Position numbers and translations under genes: made by a program
Notes under the pieces: generated by a model
Told to the model about the DNA's origin: nothing
What the model saw: the letters and a program-made list of their open reading frames with translations, nothing else
The model's database searches: none
NCBI RefSeq assembly: GCF_030816715.1
Contig: NZ_JAUSYH010000001.1
Span: forward strand, 2,046,001-2,110,000
Reading direction: 5' to 3'
DNA from: Streptomyces achromogenes
GTDB lineage: Bacteria > Actinomycetota > Actinomycetes > Streptomycetales > Streptomycetaceae
Length of the DNA: 64,000 bases
Shown here: positions 7,843-16,256 of the stretch, one piece after another
How the letters are laid out: every line of letters begins with the position of its first letter
Position numbering within the stretch: position 1 is the stretch's first letter

Positions 7843-8349
7843 ATGCCCGCACGCCGCAAGGCCGTCGCCGCCGTCGCTCTCGGCCTGGCCGCGTCGGCCC
7901 TGCCCGCGCTGTCCGCCGCGCCCGCCGCCGCGCACGGGTCGATGGGCGATCCCGTCAGCGGGGTGGCGCAGTGCTACGCGGAGGGGCCGGAGAGCCCGAG
8001 GTCGGGCGCCTGCCGGGCGACGGTCGCGGCGGGCGGCACCCAGGCGCTGTACGACGGGAACGGCATCCGCATCGGCGACGCGAACGGGCGCCATCAGGAG
8101 CTGATCCCGGACGGCAGGCTGTGCAGCGCGGGCAACGAGGAGTTCGAGGGGCTGGACCTGGCCCGCGCCGACTGGCCGGCGACCGCCGTCGACAGCGGCC
8201 CGACCACGTTCGCATACCGCGCGACCGCCCCGCACAAGGGGACCTTCACGGTCTACCCCACCAAGGCCGGTTACGACCCGGCCCGGCCCCTGGCCTGGTC
8301 CGACCTGGACCTGGCGCACCCGGTGGCGACGGCGGTCGACCCTCGCTGA
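7843..8349 (+). CDS. Truncated AA10 lytic polysaccharide monooxygenase-like protein
   Basis: Secreted chitin/cellulose-active LPMO family (AA10, formerly CBM33), 168 residues. A signal peptide ends at AAA-30, so the mature protein would begin with His31 of HGSMGDPVS, the copper-binding N-terminal His. The second copper His is His131 (TAPHKGTF). Family blocks QCYAEGPESP, GRHQELIPDG and LCSAGN are clear. The frame then ends at HPVATAVDPR. Homologues I know continue for roughly 35-45 residues with a strand ending in an axial aromatic residue (AFYSC region), which is missing here. The downstream DNA is a terminator hairpin, not a frameshifted remainder. Probably inactive or pseudogenic. The position fits the S. 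coelicolor LPMO SCO1734 (memory). Confidence 0.75.
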   Translation: MPARRKAVAAVALGLAASALPALSAAPAAAHGSMGDPVSGVAQCYAEGPESPRSGACRATVAAGGTQALYDGNGIRIGDANGRHQELIPDGRLCSAGNEEFEGLDLARADWPATAVDSGPTTFAYRATAPHKGTFTVYPTKAGYDPARPLAWSDLDLAHPVATAVDPR

Positions 8350-8369
8350 GCCGGCGGACGACACGGACT

Positions 8370-8408
8370 CCGGGGCCTGACCGGCGGCTCAGGCCGGACA
8401 GGCCCCGG
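8370..8408. terminator. Bidirectional hairpin terminator
   Basis: Perfect 10-bp arms CCGGGGCCTG (8370-8379) and CAGGCCCCGG (8399-8408), with further self-complementary sequence in the loop. It lies between the convergent AA10 and lipase genes. Confidence 0.7.
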
Positions 8409-8425
8409 CGAACCCGAGCGGCGCG

Positions 8426-9307
8426 TCAGCTCAGGACGGACGCGCAGGTGGTGGCGGTGGCGTGGGCCGGGTCGAGCGCGTTGGCCACTTCGTGGAAGGC
8501 GATCCGGTCGAGCAGCCCGATCGCCAGGTGCTCGGAGAGGTCCAGCGGGCACAGGTCCTGGAGCAGGACGTTGTGCACGTTCGACCCGCTGAGGAACTGG
8601 GTGCGCCACGGTGTGACGACTTCGTCGTACCGGGTGGCGATGACGGTGTAGCGGACGCCGGGGACGGTGTCCCCGCCCTTGTTGAGCTCGGTGAGGAAGT
8701 CCGACCCGACGATCTGGTCGGCGAGGCCCGGGGTGGCGGCCGAGAGCAGGTCCTCTGCGCCCGGGAAGTAGGGCAGCAGACGGGTGAGTCCGCCGAGTGT
8801 GGTGCCGTGGTTGTCGGGGGCGATCCCGACCAGCGCGTTGACCTTGGCGGCTCCGCCGAGGAACTTCAGGTAGTAGCGCGGCATCATGCCGCCCTGGGAG
8901 TGGCCGACGAGGTCGGCCTCGGCGGCGCCGGTCGCGGCGAGCACCTTGTCGACGAAGACGGAGAGCTGGCCGGCCGACGCGTCGATGGGGCCGAGGCCGT
9001 TGAAGAGCGGGACGCCCGGCAGTTGGCCGTAGTCGACGGAGAAGACGCAGTAACCGCGGACCGTCAGGTAAGGGGCGAGGGCCAGCCAGTTGTCGACGGA
9101 GTTGCCGAGGGTGCCGTGCACGAGGACGACGGGGCGGGGGTGGGCTGCGGAGGGCTTGCAGCGGTAGTCGTTCCAACCGCTCGAGGGGGCGGCGGCGGTG
9201 GCGTCCGCGGCGGTCGAGGCGTGAGCGGCGGCTGTCGGGAGGGTGGCGGCCGCGGCGGCCAGCAGCAGGGCGGCGAGTGGTCTGAGCACGCGATTCCAGG
9301 GCAGCAT
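8426..9307 (-). CDS. Secreted alpha/beta-hydrolase lipase (class 2-like)
   Basis: Extracellular lipase of 293 residues. The Sec signal peptide spans about residues 1-30 (Ala-rich, ending AHA). The mature domain shows the oxyanion strand VVLVHGTLGNS (about 60-70) and the nucleophile elbow GHSQGG with Ser137. Acid and His candidates are in the C-terminal part (ATRYDEVVTP and HNVLLQDLCPLD). Cysteines suggest two disulfides. The layout matches Streptomyces secreted triacylglycerol lipases near the SCO1735 locus. ATG 9307 follows AAGGAG. Transcribed alone towards the shared terminator at 8370-8408. Confidence 0.88.
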   Translation of the reverse strand: MLPWNRVLRPLAALLLAAAAATLPTAAAHASTAADATAAAPSSGWNDYRCKPSAAHPRPVVLVHGTLGNSVDNWLALAPYLTVRGYCVFSVDYGQLPGVPLFNGLGPIDASAGQLSVFVDKVLAATGAAEADLVGHSQGGMMPRYYLKFLGGAAKVNALVGIAPDNHGTTLGGLTRLLPYFPGAEDLLSAATPGLADQIVGSDFLTELNKGGDTVPGVRYTVIATRYDEVVTPWRTQFLSGSNVHNVLLQDLCPLDLSEHLAIGLLDRIAFHEVANALDPAHATATTCASVLS

Positions 9308-9477
9308 CGGGTGATCTCCTTGCGGCTCAAGGGGAGTGCGAGGGCCGTACGCCCTGTGATCCGGATCACGGGATGCTGTTCACTTGTCAAGTTACGGACG
9401 AGTAGGTGAAGTGTGAAGTTACGCGTCAGTAAAAACTTCCAGTGATAGTCGGCGACTGCCCGGCCGCCGACGCTCCG

Positions 9478-9921
9478 TCACCACACCGGCCTGATCGGAC
9501 CGTAGGGGGCGATACGCGCCAAACGGTCGTACAGCGCGCGCACTTCACCCTCGCCGAGCACATCGACCCACGCCCGCACCGCCTCGGCCGCCGCCTCCTC
9601 CGCCGCGCGGGTGCACTCCCAGCCGTGCTCGGTGAGGACGATCAGCCGGGCACGGGCGTCCACGGGGTGCGGCCGGCGCTCGACGTACCCCTTGCGCACC
9701 AGCTCGTCGACGAGCTGGCTCGCGGCCTGCTTGGTGACCCCGAGATGGGCGCCGAGTTCGGAGACCGTCGCACCGTCCGGGGCCAGCCGGGTGAAGGCGA
9801 ATCCGTAGGAGGGCCGCCCCTCGAAGCCGCGGGCGATGACGCCGTCGTTGATGCGCCGGGTGAGCTCGCCGGCGGCGGCGAGCAGGGCGGCGGACAGGGC
9901 GAGAGCTTCGGAGTTCTGCAC
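9478..9921 (-). CDS. MarR-family transcriptional regulator
   Basis: MarR/winged-helix repressor of 147 residues. Dimerisation helices at both ends flank the wHTH (GATVSELGAHLGVTKQAASQLVDELVRKGYVERRPHPVDARARLI, in pieces: recognition helix TKQAASQLVDEL, wing RRPHPVDARARLI). It is divergently transcribed from a cupin gene, and the 90-bp gap holds two copies of a palindrome, so it very likely represses itself and the cupin gene. MarR proteins usually respond to small phenolics or oxidants; the ligand here is unknown. Confidence 0.88.
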   Translation of the reverse strand: MQNSEALALSAALLAAAGELTRRINDGVIARGFEGRPSYGFAFTRLAPDGATVSELGAHLGVTKQAASQLVDELVRKGYVERRPHPVDARARLIVLTEHGWECTRAAEEAAAEAVRAWVDVLGEGEVRALYDRLARIAPYGPIRPVW

Positions 9922-9950
9922 GTCTGCATTGAAACACCCTTGACAGGATG

Positions 9951-9990
9951 GTCAAGCAGCTTGACTATTGACTTAATCAAGCAGCTTGAC
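9951..9990. promoter_or_regulatory. Duplicated MarR-type palindromic operator
   Basis: Two copies of the palindrome TCAAGCAGCTTGA lie at 9952-9964 and 9977-9989, centre to centre 25 bp. The first extends to GTCAAGCAGCTTGAC. They sit between the divergent marR and cupin genes and overlap TTGAC promoter-like hexamers, a classic arrangement for mutual repression. Confidence 0.75.
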
Positions 9991-10011
9991 CATTCTCCTT
10001 GGGGAGTCACC

Positions 10012-10386
10012 ATGCCCGTCGTCCGTTCGTCCGAGGCCGTCACCCACGAGATCCACGGCGCCCGCTTCGTCTCGTACGCCACCCCGCTCACCGGAAGCAA
10101 GGAGCTCTGCGCCTGGCGGGGCGAGATCCCGGCGGGCACGAAGGCGCCCGCGCACACCGTCAACAGGGAGGAGATCTTCCATCTGCTCGTCGGTGAACTG
10201 CTCGTCACCCTCGACGGCCGCACCGAGCGGATCACCGCCGGCGACACGATGATCGTCAATCCGGGCGCGACCCTGGCCGTCGAGAACCCGACGGATCACA
10301 CCGCGCTCTCCTGGGTCACCACCTCCATCGGCCTGGAGGCGGAGCTGGCCGACGGAACCCGGATCACTCCCCCGTGGGCCAACTGA
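10012..10386 (+). CDS. Small cupin-domain protein
   Basis: Single-domain cupin of 124 residues (ATG 10012 with GGGGAG upstream). Cupin motif 1 corresponds to PAHTVNREEIFHLLVGEL (residues about 45-63), with His and Glu as metal-ligand candidates. Motif 2 corresponds to GDTMIVNPGATLAVENPTD, where the usual motif 2 His is not obvious, so metal binding may be altered. It is divergent from marR and behind the duplicated operator, so expression is probably inducible. The substrate is unknown; a detoxification or isomerase/dioxygenase-like role would fit a MarR partner, but this is inference. Confidence 0.82.
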   Translation: MPVVRSSEAVTHEIHGARFVSYATPLTGSKELCAWRGEIPAGTKAPAHTVNREEIFHLLVGELLVTLDGRTERITAGDTMIVNPGATLAVENPTDHTALSWVTTSIGLEAELADGTRITPPWAN

Positions 10387-10449
10387 GCCGACATGGCCGT
10401 GGGACAGCGGCGGGCAGCCGCCTTCACCGGCAGCCGGCGGCTCGCGGTG

Positions 10450-11442
10450 TCAGCGGTCGGCCAGAGCGGCTGGACGCACGGCCTCTGCCCCGAAGCGTCG
10501 ACGGGCACGGTCGGCGGCGGCTTCTGCGGCGCGGGCACGGGCGTCACCGGGATCCAGAGAGAGCTGACGGTAGGCGTCGCCGGCCGGCAGCAGGCCGTCG
10601 GCGCGGATCGCGAAGGCGCGGACCCTCGCCCGCTGCAGCCCGAGGCCGGCCAGCAGGCCCAGGGCGACCGCCACGAGGGTGGGTGAGTGGTCGGTGGGTT
10701 CCGGCAGGGCGCGTGTACGTGTGGTGGAACTGCGGTCGGCGTATCGCACGGTGAGGGTGAGCCCGCCGGCGATCCGGCTTTCGCCGCGGAGGCGTTGGCC
10801 GATCCGGTCGGCGAGCCCCAGGACGGCTCGGTGATGCTGCACCGGATCGAGGCAGTCCCGTTCCAGCACGAGGTCGGCGACCAGACGCGCCGCAGGTTCC
10901 GAGGGGAGGACCGGGCGAGGATCGTGCCCGCGGGCACGCTCGGCCAGCAGACGGGCAGGACCTGCGCCGAGAAGCCGTTGCAGGGTCCCCGCGGGCAGGT
11001 CGAGGACCTGCCCGATGGTGTGCAGGCCGTATCGGCCGAGCGTCTCCGCCGTTGCGCGGCCGATCCCGGGCAGCGCCGTGACCGGCCGCGGAGACAACCA
11101 GTCGACCACCCGCCCGGCGGGGACCCAGGTGGTGTCACCCGGCGCGGACGCGTCGGCGGCCATCGTCGCCAGCATCCGGTTGCCCGCGAGACCGGCGCTG
11201 CTGTCGACGCCGTAGAGGGCTTTCAGCCTGAGCTTCGCCAACTGGACGATGTCGTAGGGAGACAGGTCGAAGTACCTGAGCGCGGAGGTCAGGTCGAGTT
11301 GGACGGCGTCGGGCGGTACGGCCTGGACATGGGGCGTCACACCGGACATCAGTTCGATGATGTCGCCGTACTGCTCCTCCGTCAGCGAGGCGTGCAGGTG
11401 CAGGTGGGCGATGTGCCGCTGACGCGCGCCCATCTCGTTCAT
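10450..11442 (-). CDS. ImuB-like Y-family polymerase homologue, catalytically degenerate
   Basis: A 330-residue Y-family (DinB/UmuC-like) protein that pairs with DnaE2. The palm start, normally an HxDMDxFF-type motif, reads HLHLHASLTEEQYGD, and the second acidic motif (normally SIDEA) reads VQLDLTSAL. The metal-binding Asp/Glu set is therefore lost, as in ImuB. A helix-hairpin-helix (ALPGIGRATAETLGRYGL) and a little-finger-like region follow. The protein is shorter than typical ImuB (about 500 aa), and I see no obvious clamp-binding motif at its end. The start ATG overlaps the dnaE2 stop by 4 bp (ATGA), so it is translationally coupled. No imuA' is present nearby. It likely acts as an adaptor in translesion synthesis. 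Confidence 0.78.
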   Translation of the reverse strand: MNEMGARQRHIAHLHLHASLTEEQYGDIIELMSGVTPHVQAVPPDAVQLDLTSALRYFDLSPYDIVQLAKLRLKALYGVDSSAGLAGNRMLATMAADASAPGDTTWVPAGRVVDWLSPRPVTALPGIGRATAETLGRYGLHTIGQVLDLPAGTLQRLLGAGPARLLAERARGHDPRPVLPSEPAARLVADLVLERDCLDPVQHHRAVLGLADRIGQRLRGESRIAGGLTLTVRYADRSSTTRTRALPEPTDHSPTLVAVALGLLAGLGLQRARVRAFAIRADGLLPAGDAYRQLSLDPGDARARAAEAAADRARRRFGAEAVRPAALADR

Positions 11443-14400
11443 CCCGCGCTCCCCGGGCTGCGGTGGCCGAACTTCTTCAGGTCGGCCGAGCGGGTGCCGG
11501 CCGGCTGGAGGTCGGCGTACGGGTGGAGGCGGGCGCCGGTCGTGCCGTTGTCCAGGGTGCGGTGCGGCTGGGCGGGGGTCGGGTGCGGGCGGCTCTGGCC
11601 GAGGAGCGCGAGGGCGGCCTCGGGACCGTTGTCCCGGCGGGCGGCGGCGATCTCGTCCAGGTCCCAGGCCATGGTGCCGACGACGGTACGGCGGGTGCCG
11701 CGCACCTGGACCGTGCCGCGCACCAGCAGCAGCCCGCTGTGGAAGACGGTGTGCGCGCAGGCCGGGTGGGAGTCCTCGAAGAAGGCCAGGTCGACCAGGC
11801 CGGAGCCGTCCTCCAGGGTGACGAAGATGATCCGCTTGCCGCTGGCGATCGGTGGGGTCTGGGTGGAGGCGCGTACGCCGGCGACCAGGACCTGCTGTCC
11901 CGCGCGGAAGCCGGACAGGTGGGCCGCGTCGGTCGCGCCGATCTCGCGCAGCAGCCTGTGGTGGTGCTCCATGAGGTGCTTGGAGACGTCGATGCCGAGA
12001 GTGCTCAACTCGGCGCTCAGCGCTTCGCGTCCGGTCATCTCCGGCAGCCCGCTCGGCTCCGCGCCGCCGACAGCGCCCGCGTCGATGGGCAGTTGGCCCT
12101 CGTGCGCATGACGGGTGCGGGACTGCCGGTGCAACTCCGATATCTGCAGCAGGAGATCACGCCGGGTGAGGCGGCCGTCGTGAAGGCAGGTCAACGCGCC
12201 TATTTCCGCGAGGCGTTCGGCCACCGGCCGGCTGGGGCGGGCCCGCTGCCAGAAGTCCGACAACGATCCGTACGGCTGCCCCTCCTCCATGCGTCCGCAC
12301 TCCGCTTCGCTGATGCCGTGCACCGCCGACAGGGCGAGACGTACACCCCACTGGTCTCCGTCGGTCTTCTCCGCGGTGTGCCTCCTGCGGGAACGGTTGA
12401 CGTCGACGGGCAGGATCTGTACGCCGCTCCGGCGGGCGTCGGCGACCAGGACCCGCTTCGGCCACATGCCCGGGTCGTGTTCGAGCAGACCGGCCAGCAG
12501 GAACGCCGGATAGTGCGCCTTGAGCCAGGCGCTCTGCAGGGCCGGTACGGCGAAGGCGACCGCGTGAGCACGGCAGAAGCCGTACGCGCCGAAGGCCTCG
12601 ACGGTCTTCCACACCTCGTCCCGGACGGCCGCGCTGTAACCCCGCGCGCGTGCCCGTCGGTGGAACCAGTCCCTGATCCTGGGCAGTTGCTCCCTGTCGC
12701 CGAGGGCCCGCCGGGTGATCTCCGCGAAGGCCCGGTCACAGCCGGTCGTCACACGCAGGGTCTCGATGATCTGCTCGTGCCAGATGGTCACGCCGTAGGT
12801 GTCGGCGAGCACCGGCTCCAGGTCCGGATGCGCGTACGACGGCGCACCCCCGTGCCGGGCAGCGATGTACCGCTCGGGCATGCCGCCGGCGACCGGCCCG
12901 GGGCGGAAGAGGCTGATGTCGGCGATGACGTCCTGCACGTCGCGGGGCTGCAGCCGGGACAGGAGATCCTGCTGGCCGGGCGACTCCAGCTGGAACAGGC
13001 CCAGGGTCCGGCTCTCCTGGATGAGCTTGAAGGCGAAGACGTCGTCGAGCGGCACCTGCCCGGGGTCGTCGAGGTCGATGGCCGTGCCGGTGGCGCGTTC
13101 GATCTCGGTGACGGCGTGGGCCATCGCGGACTGCATCCGTACGCCCAGGACGTCGAGTTTGATGTTGCCGAGCGCCTCGATCTCCTCCTTCGCGGCCATC
13201 GCCATGGGGTAGTCGCCCTGCGGTGTGGGCTGCACCGGCAGCCGGTCCAGGAGCGTGGCGTCGCTGATCACCACGCCGCAGGGGTGCATGGCCATGCCGT
13301 GCACCAGGGAGTCGAGGCCCTCGGCCAGCTCCCACAGCGGTCCGTAGCGGTGGGCCTCGGCGGCCAGTTGCCGCAGTTCGGGCAGTTCGGCGAGCGCGCC
13401 GGTGATGTCGCAGGCGCGCAGGTGGGGGAAGCTCTTGGCGATCCGGTCGACCTCGGCCGGGGCGATCCCGAGCGCGAGACCGGTGTCGCGCAGGGCGCGG
13501 CGGGCCCGGTAGGTCTCGGGCATCGCGGTGACCGCGACCCGTTCCTTGCCGAACCGCTCGAAGATCGTGTCGTAGCACTCCAGCCGTCTGGCGGATTCCA
13601 CGTCGATGTCGATGTCGGGCAGCGAGGCCCGGCGCTCGCTCAGGAAGCGTTCGAACAGCAGACGGTGGTCGAGTGGGTTGGCGGTGGCGATGTCCAGCGC
13701 GTGGCAGACCATCGACCCGGCGCCGGAGCCGCGGGCCGCGACCCGGATGCCCTTGGCCCGGATGTCGGCCACGACCTGGCCGACGGCGAGGAAGTACGAG
13801 TCGTAGGACAGCGTGGAGATCACTTTCAGCTCTTCGGTCATCCGCTCGAGCGCCGCGCCGTCCCGGTCGAGACCGCGTCGGGCCAGACCGGCCTCGCACT
13901 GTCTGCGCAGCAGTCGGGCAGCTCCTCCCGCTCTTGGCTCAGCCCCGAAGAGCGACGGCTCCGGAAAGTGCGGCGTACCGAGTCCGAGGTCCGCCGCCGG
14001 GTCGACGGCGCACTCGGTCGCCGTGGCGACGGTGTCCGCCATCAGGCGCCGGGCCCGGCGAACGTCCACCCCCGCGCACTCGGCGATCATCCGCGCCACG
14101 CTCGCCATTCCTCTCTCGTCCTTGAGCCAGCGCTGCCCGCTGTCCAGGTGACGCCGGTCGATGGGGCGCAGCAGCCGCGCGGCGTCCAGCACATCGGCGA
14201 GGCGGTGCTGCTCGGGGTCGGCGTAGCGGACGGCGTTGGAGAGGATCGCGGTGGTGTGGGTGCGATCGGCCAGGGCCAGGGTGCGGGCGGCCAGACGCAA
14301 GGACCCCGGGCCGGTGCCGGAACGTTTCTGCGCAACGACTTCCAGTCGGACTCCCCTCCCGAAGATCTCCTTCCAGGGCGCCAGCAGCTTCATCGCGACG

Positions 14401-14894
14401 TCCTCCCGGCCCACCGACAGGGCCCGCACCGGTTCCGAGAGCGGTCCGAGCAGCACGGTCAGGCCGGGGCCGCCGTGCTCACGCAGCGCCTCCCACGGCA
14501 CCACCACCGGTGCCGCGCCGGACGCGGTGCCGGCGTGGGCGGCCGAGGTGATGCGGCACAGCCGCGCCCATCCCGCCCGGTCCTGCGCGAGCAGGACGAA
14601 CCGCAGCGGTGGCTCGACGACGTACGCACCGCCGCGCGCCGGAGTGCGGCGGCGCAGGGCGGGCGGCGGTGGCGCGACGGCCTCCACCGCGAGGTCGACC
14701 CCGAAGACCGGTCGGACCCCGGCCCCGGCGCATGCCCGCGCGAACCGGACGGCGCCGGTGACCGTGTCCCGGTCGGTGAGCGCGAGCGCCGCCACGCCCC
14801 GCTCGGCCGCCCGCCGGACGAGGTGCTCGGGGTGGGCGGCGCCGTAGCGGGCGGAGTAACCGGACGCGACGTGCAGATGGGCGAAGCCCGTCAT
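11439..14894 (-). CDS. dnaE2: Error-prone DNA polymerase DnaE2
   Basis: C-family polymerase III alpha-like enzyme for damage-induced translesion synthesis, 1151 residues and uninterrupted. The N-terminal PHP domain begins FAHLHVASGYSARYG, where the metal-binding pattern is already altered. The polymerase active site is PDIDIDVE, with Asp427, Asp429 and Asp431. The palm/fingers motif FQLESPGQQ follows, then a C-terminal OB fold (QQVLVAGVR...FVTLEDGSGLVDLAFFED). It lacks the long C-terminal clamp/tau region of replicative DnaE1, which supports DnaE2. ATG 14894 has GGAGGTG upstream. It is the first gene of a two-gene operon with the ImuB-like gene. Three GAAC-N4-GTTC-type boxes upstream indicate LexA control. 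Confidence 0.93.
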   Translation of the reverse strand: MTGFAHLHVASGYSARYGAAHPEHLVRRAAERGVAALALTDRDTVTGAVRFARACAGAGVRPVFGVDLAVEAVAPPPPALRRRTPARGGAYVVEPPLRFVLLAQDRAGWARLCRITSAAHAGTASGAAPVVVPWEALREHGGPGLTVLLGPLSEPVRALSVGREDVAMKLLAPWKEIFGRGVRLEVVAQKRSGTGPGSLRLAARTLALADRTHTTAILSNAVRYADPEQHRLADVLDAARLLRPIDRRHLDSGQRWLKDERGMASVARMIAECAGVDVRRARRLMADTVATATECAVDPAADLGLGTPHFPEPSLFGAEPRAGGAARLLRRQCEAGLARRGLDRDGAALERMTEELKVISTLSYDSYFLAVGQVVADIRAKGIRVAARGSGAGSMVCHALDIATANPLDHRLLFERFLSERRASLPDIDIDVESARRLECYDTIFERFGKERVAVTAMPETYRARRALRDTGLALGIAPAEVDRIAKSFPHLRACDITGALAELPELRQLAAEAHRYGPLWELAEGLDSLVHGMAMHPCGVVISDATLLDRLPVQPTPQGDYPMAMAAKEEIEALGNIKLDVLGVRMQSAMAHAVTEIERATGTAIDLDDPGQVPLDDVFAFKLIQESRTLGLFQLESPGQQDLLSRLQPRDVQDVIADISLFRPGPVAGGMPERYIAARHGGAPSYAHPDLEPVLADTYGVTIWHEQIIETLRVTTGCDRAFAEITRRALGDREQLPRIRDWFHRRARARGYSAAVRDEVWKTVEAFGAYGFCRAHAVAFAVPALQSAWLKAHYPAFLLAGLLEHDPGMWPKRVLVADARRSGVQILPVDVNRSRRRHTAEKTDGDQWGVRLALSAVHGISEAECGRMEEGQPYGSLSDFWQRARPSRPVAERLAEIGALTCLHDGRLTRRDLLLQISELHRQSRTRHAHEGQLPIDAGAVGGAEPSGLPEMTGREALSAELSTLGIDVSKHLMEHHHRLLREIGATDAAHLSGFRAGQQVLVAGVRASTQTPPIASGKRIIFVTLEDGSGLVDLAFFEDSHPACAHTVFHSGLLLVRGTVQVRGTRRTVVGTMAWDLDEIAAARRDNGPEAALALLGQSRPHPTPAQPHRTLDNGTTGARLHPYADLQPAGTRSADLKKFGHRSPGSAG

Positions 14895-14947
14895 GCCGCA
14901 CCTCCATCACTCCACCCCTTTTAACCCAAAAGCCCGATACATCCATC

Positions 14948-14959
14948 GTACGCTCGTTC
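14948..14959. promoter_or_regulatory. Imperfect LexA/SOS-type box
   Basis: GTACGCTCGTTC differs from the actinobacterial SOS box GAAC-N4-GTTC at one base. It is centred about 60 bp upstream of the dnaE2 start. Confidence 0.45.
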
Positions 14960-14997
14960 GATTACTCTAACCCCATCAACCTCGGCCGACTAGATTC

Positions 14998-15009
14998 GAA
15001 CATCAGTTC
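14998..15009. promoter_or_regulatory. Perfect LexA/SOS box upstream of dnaE2
   Basis: GAACATCAGTTC fits GAAC-N4-GTTC exactly and is embedded in ATTCGAACATCAGTTCATC. It lies about 105 bp upstream of the dnaE2 ATG. SOS control of dnaE2/imuB cassettes is established in mycobacteria and other bacteria. Confidence 0.8.
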
Positions 15010-15042
15010 ATCCCCCCCACCCTCACCCTAGACCACATTTTC

Positions 15043-15054
15043 GAACATCAGTAC
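15043..15054. promoter_or_regulatory. Near-perfect LexA/SOS box, closer to the divergent gene
   Basis: GAACATCAGTAC shares TTCGAACATCAGT with the perfect box and has one mismatch in the second half-site. It lies 60 bp upstream of the divergent membrane-protein gene (15114) and about 150 bp from dnaE2, so it may act on either gene. Confidence 0.55.
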
Positions 15055-15113
15055 GATAGCCGTTCGGACGCCTCCCACCTGCGGAAACGCCTTCGACCCC
15101 GGACCGTGGGGAC

Positions 15114-16163
15114 ATGACCCAGACGACCGGGCCCGACGCACCCCGCGCCTCCCCCCACGGCTCCTTTCTCGACGAGGTCAAGGACGCCGTCACCCCGCGG
15201 GCCACGCTGCTGGTCGTCGGTGTGGTCGCCCTCCATCTGCTCTTCATCGCCTCCTACGTGGGGGCGCTGCACGACCCGAAGCCGAAGGACGTGCCCTTCG
15301 GGGTCGTCGCGCCCGGGGCGGCCGCCCGGCAGACCGTGGCCCGGCTGGAGAAGCTGCCCGGCAGCCCCCTGGACCCCCGCGCGGTGACCGACGCCGCGAC
15401 CGCCCGGAAGCAGATCATGAACCGGGAGATCGACGGGGCCCTGATCGTCTCCCCCACGGGCGCCACCGACACCCTGCTGGTGGCCACCGGCGGCGGAAAG
15501 GTCCTGGCCGCCACCCTGGTGACACTCACCACCACCCTGGAGAAGTCGCAGGCGCGCACCCTGCGGACCCTCGACGTGGTCCCGGCCGACCGGGAGGACG
15601 CCAACGGGCTGTCGTCGTTCTATCTGGCCGTCGGCTGGTGCGTGGGCGGCTATCTGTGCGCGTCGATCATGGTGATCAGTTCGGGCGCCGGGAGCTCGAC
15701 CCCACGGCGCGCGGTGATCCGGCTGCTCGCCATGGCCGTCGTCGGGATCGTCGGCGGACTCGGCGGCGCCCTGATCGTCGGTCCGGTCCTGGGCGCGCTG
15801 CCGGGCGGCCTCGCGGCCTACTGGGGACTCGGCGCGTTGATCATCTTCGCCGTCGGCGCGGCCACCCTGGCCTTCCAGGGCGTCTTCGGGCTCGCCGGCG
15901 TCGGGCTGGTCATCCTGCTCGTGGTGATCCTCGGCAACCCGAGCGCGGGCGGCGCGCTGCCGCCCCCGCTGCTCCCGCCGTTCTGGCGGGCGATCGGCCC
16001 GGCGCTGCCGCCGGGCGCGGGAACCTGGGCGGCGCGCTCGATCGCCTACTTCGAGGGCAACGACATGACCGCGGCGCTGCTGGCGCTGTCGGCGTGGGCG
16101 GTCGCGGGGGTCGGCGTCACGCTGCTCGCGGCGATGCTGCGCACCCGGCGGAAAACGGCGTGA
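15114..16163 (+). CDS. Multi-pass membrane protein, ABC-2/YhgE-like (DUF3533 type)
   Basis: A 349-residue integral membrane protein. One helix (about residues 32-52) is followed by an extracytoplasmic domain of about 110 residues (PKPKDVPFGVVAPGAAARQTVA onward in two parts), then five further hydrophobic segments between about 165 and 343. This topology and the phrase DVPFGVVAPG resemble ABC-2/YhgE/Pip-like membrane proteins. No ATPase subunit is adjacent, so a transport role is unproven. It is divergent from dnaE2, and one SOS-like box lies 60 bp from its start. ATG 15114 follows GTGGGG. Confidence 0.75.
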   Translation: MTQTTGPDAPRASPHGSFLDEVKDAVTPRATLLVVGVVALHLLFIASYVGALHDPKPKDVPFGVVAPGAAARQTVARLEKLPGSPLDPRAVTDAATARKQIMNREIDGALIVSPTGATDTLLVATGGGKVLAATLVTLTTTLEKSQARTLRTLDVVPADREDANGLSSFYLAVGWCVGGYLCASIMVISSGAGSSTPRRAVIRLLAMAVVGIVGGLGGALIVGPVLGALPGGLAAYWGLGALIIFAVGAATLAFQGVFGLAGVGLVILLVVILGNPSAGGALPPPLLPPFWRAIGPALPPGAGTWAARSIAYFEGNDMTAALLALSAWAVAGVGVTLLAAMLRTRRKTA

Positions 16164-16256
16164 GGCCCCGCCCCTCGCGTGCGCGGGGAGCGGAACCTCA
16201 CGCCGGGGCGGGCTCACACCTGGCCGGGCCGGGACCTCACACCGGGTCGGGCCGGG

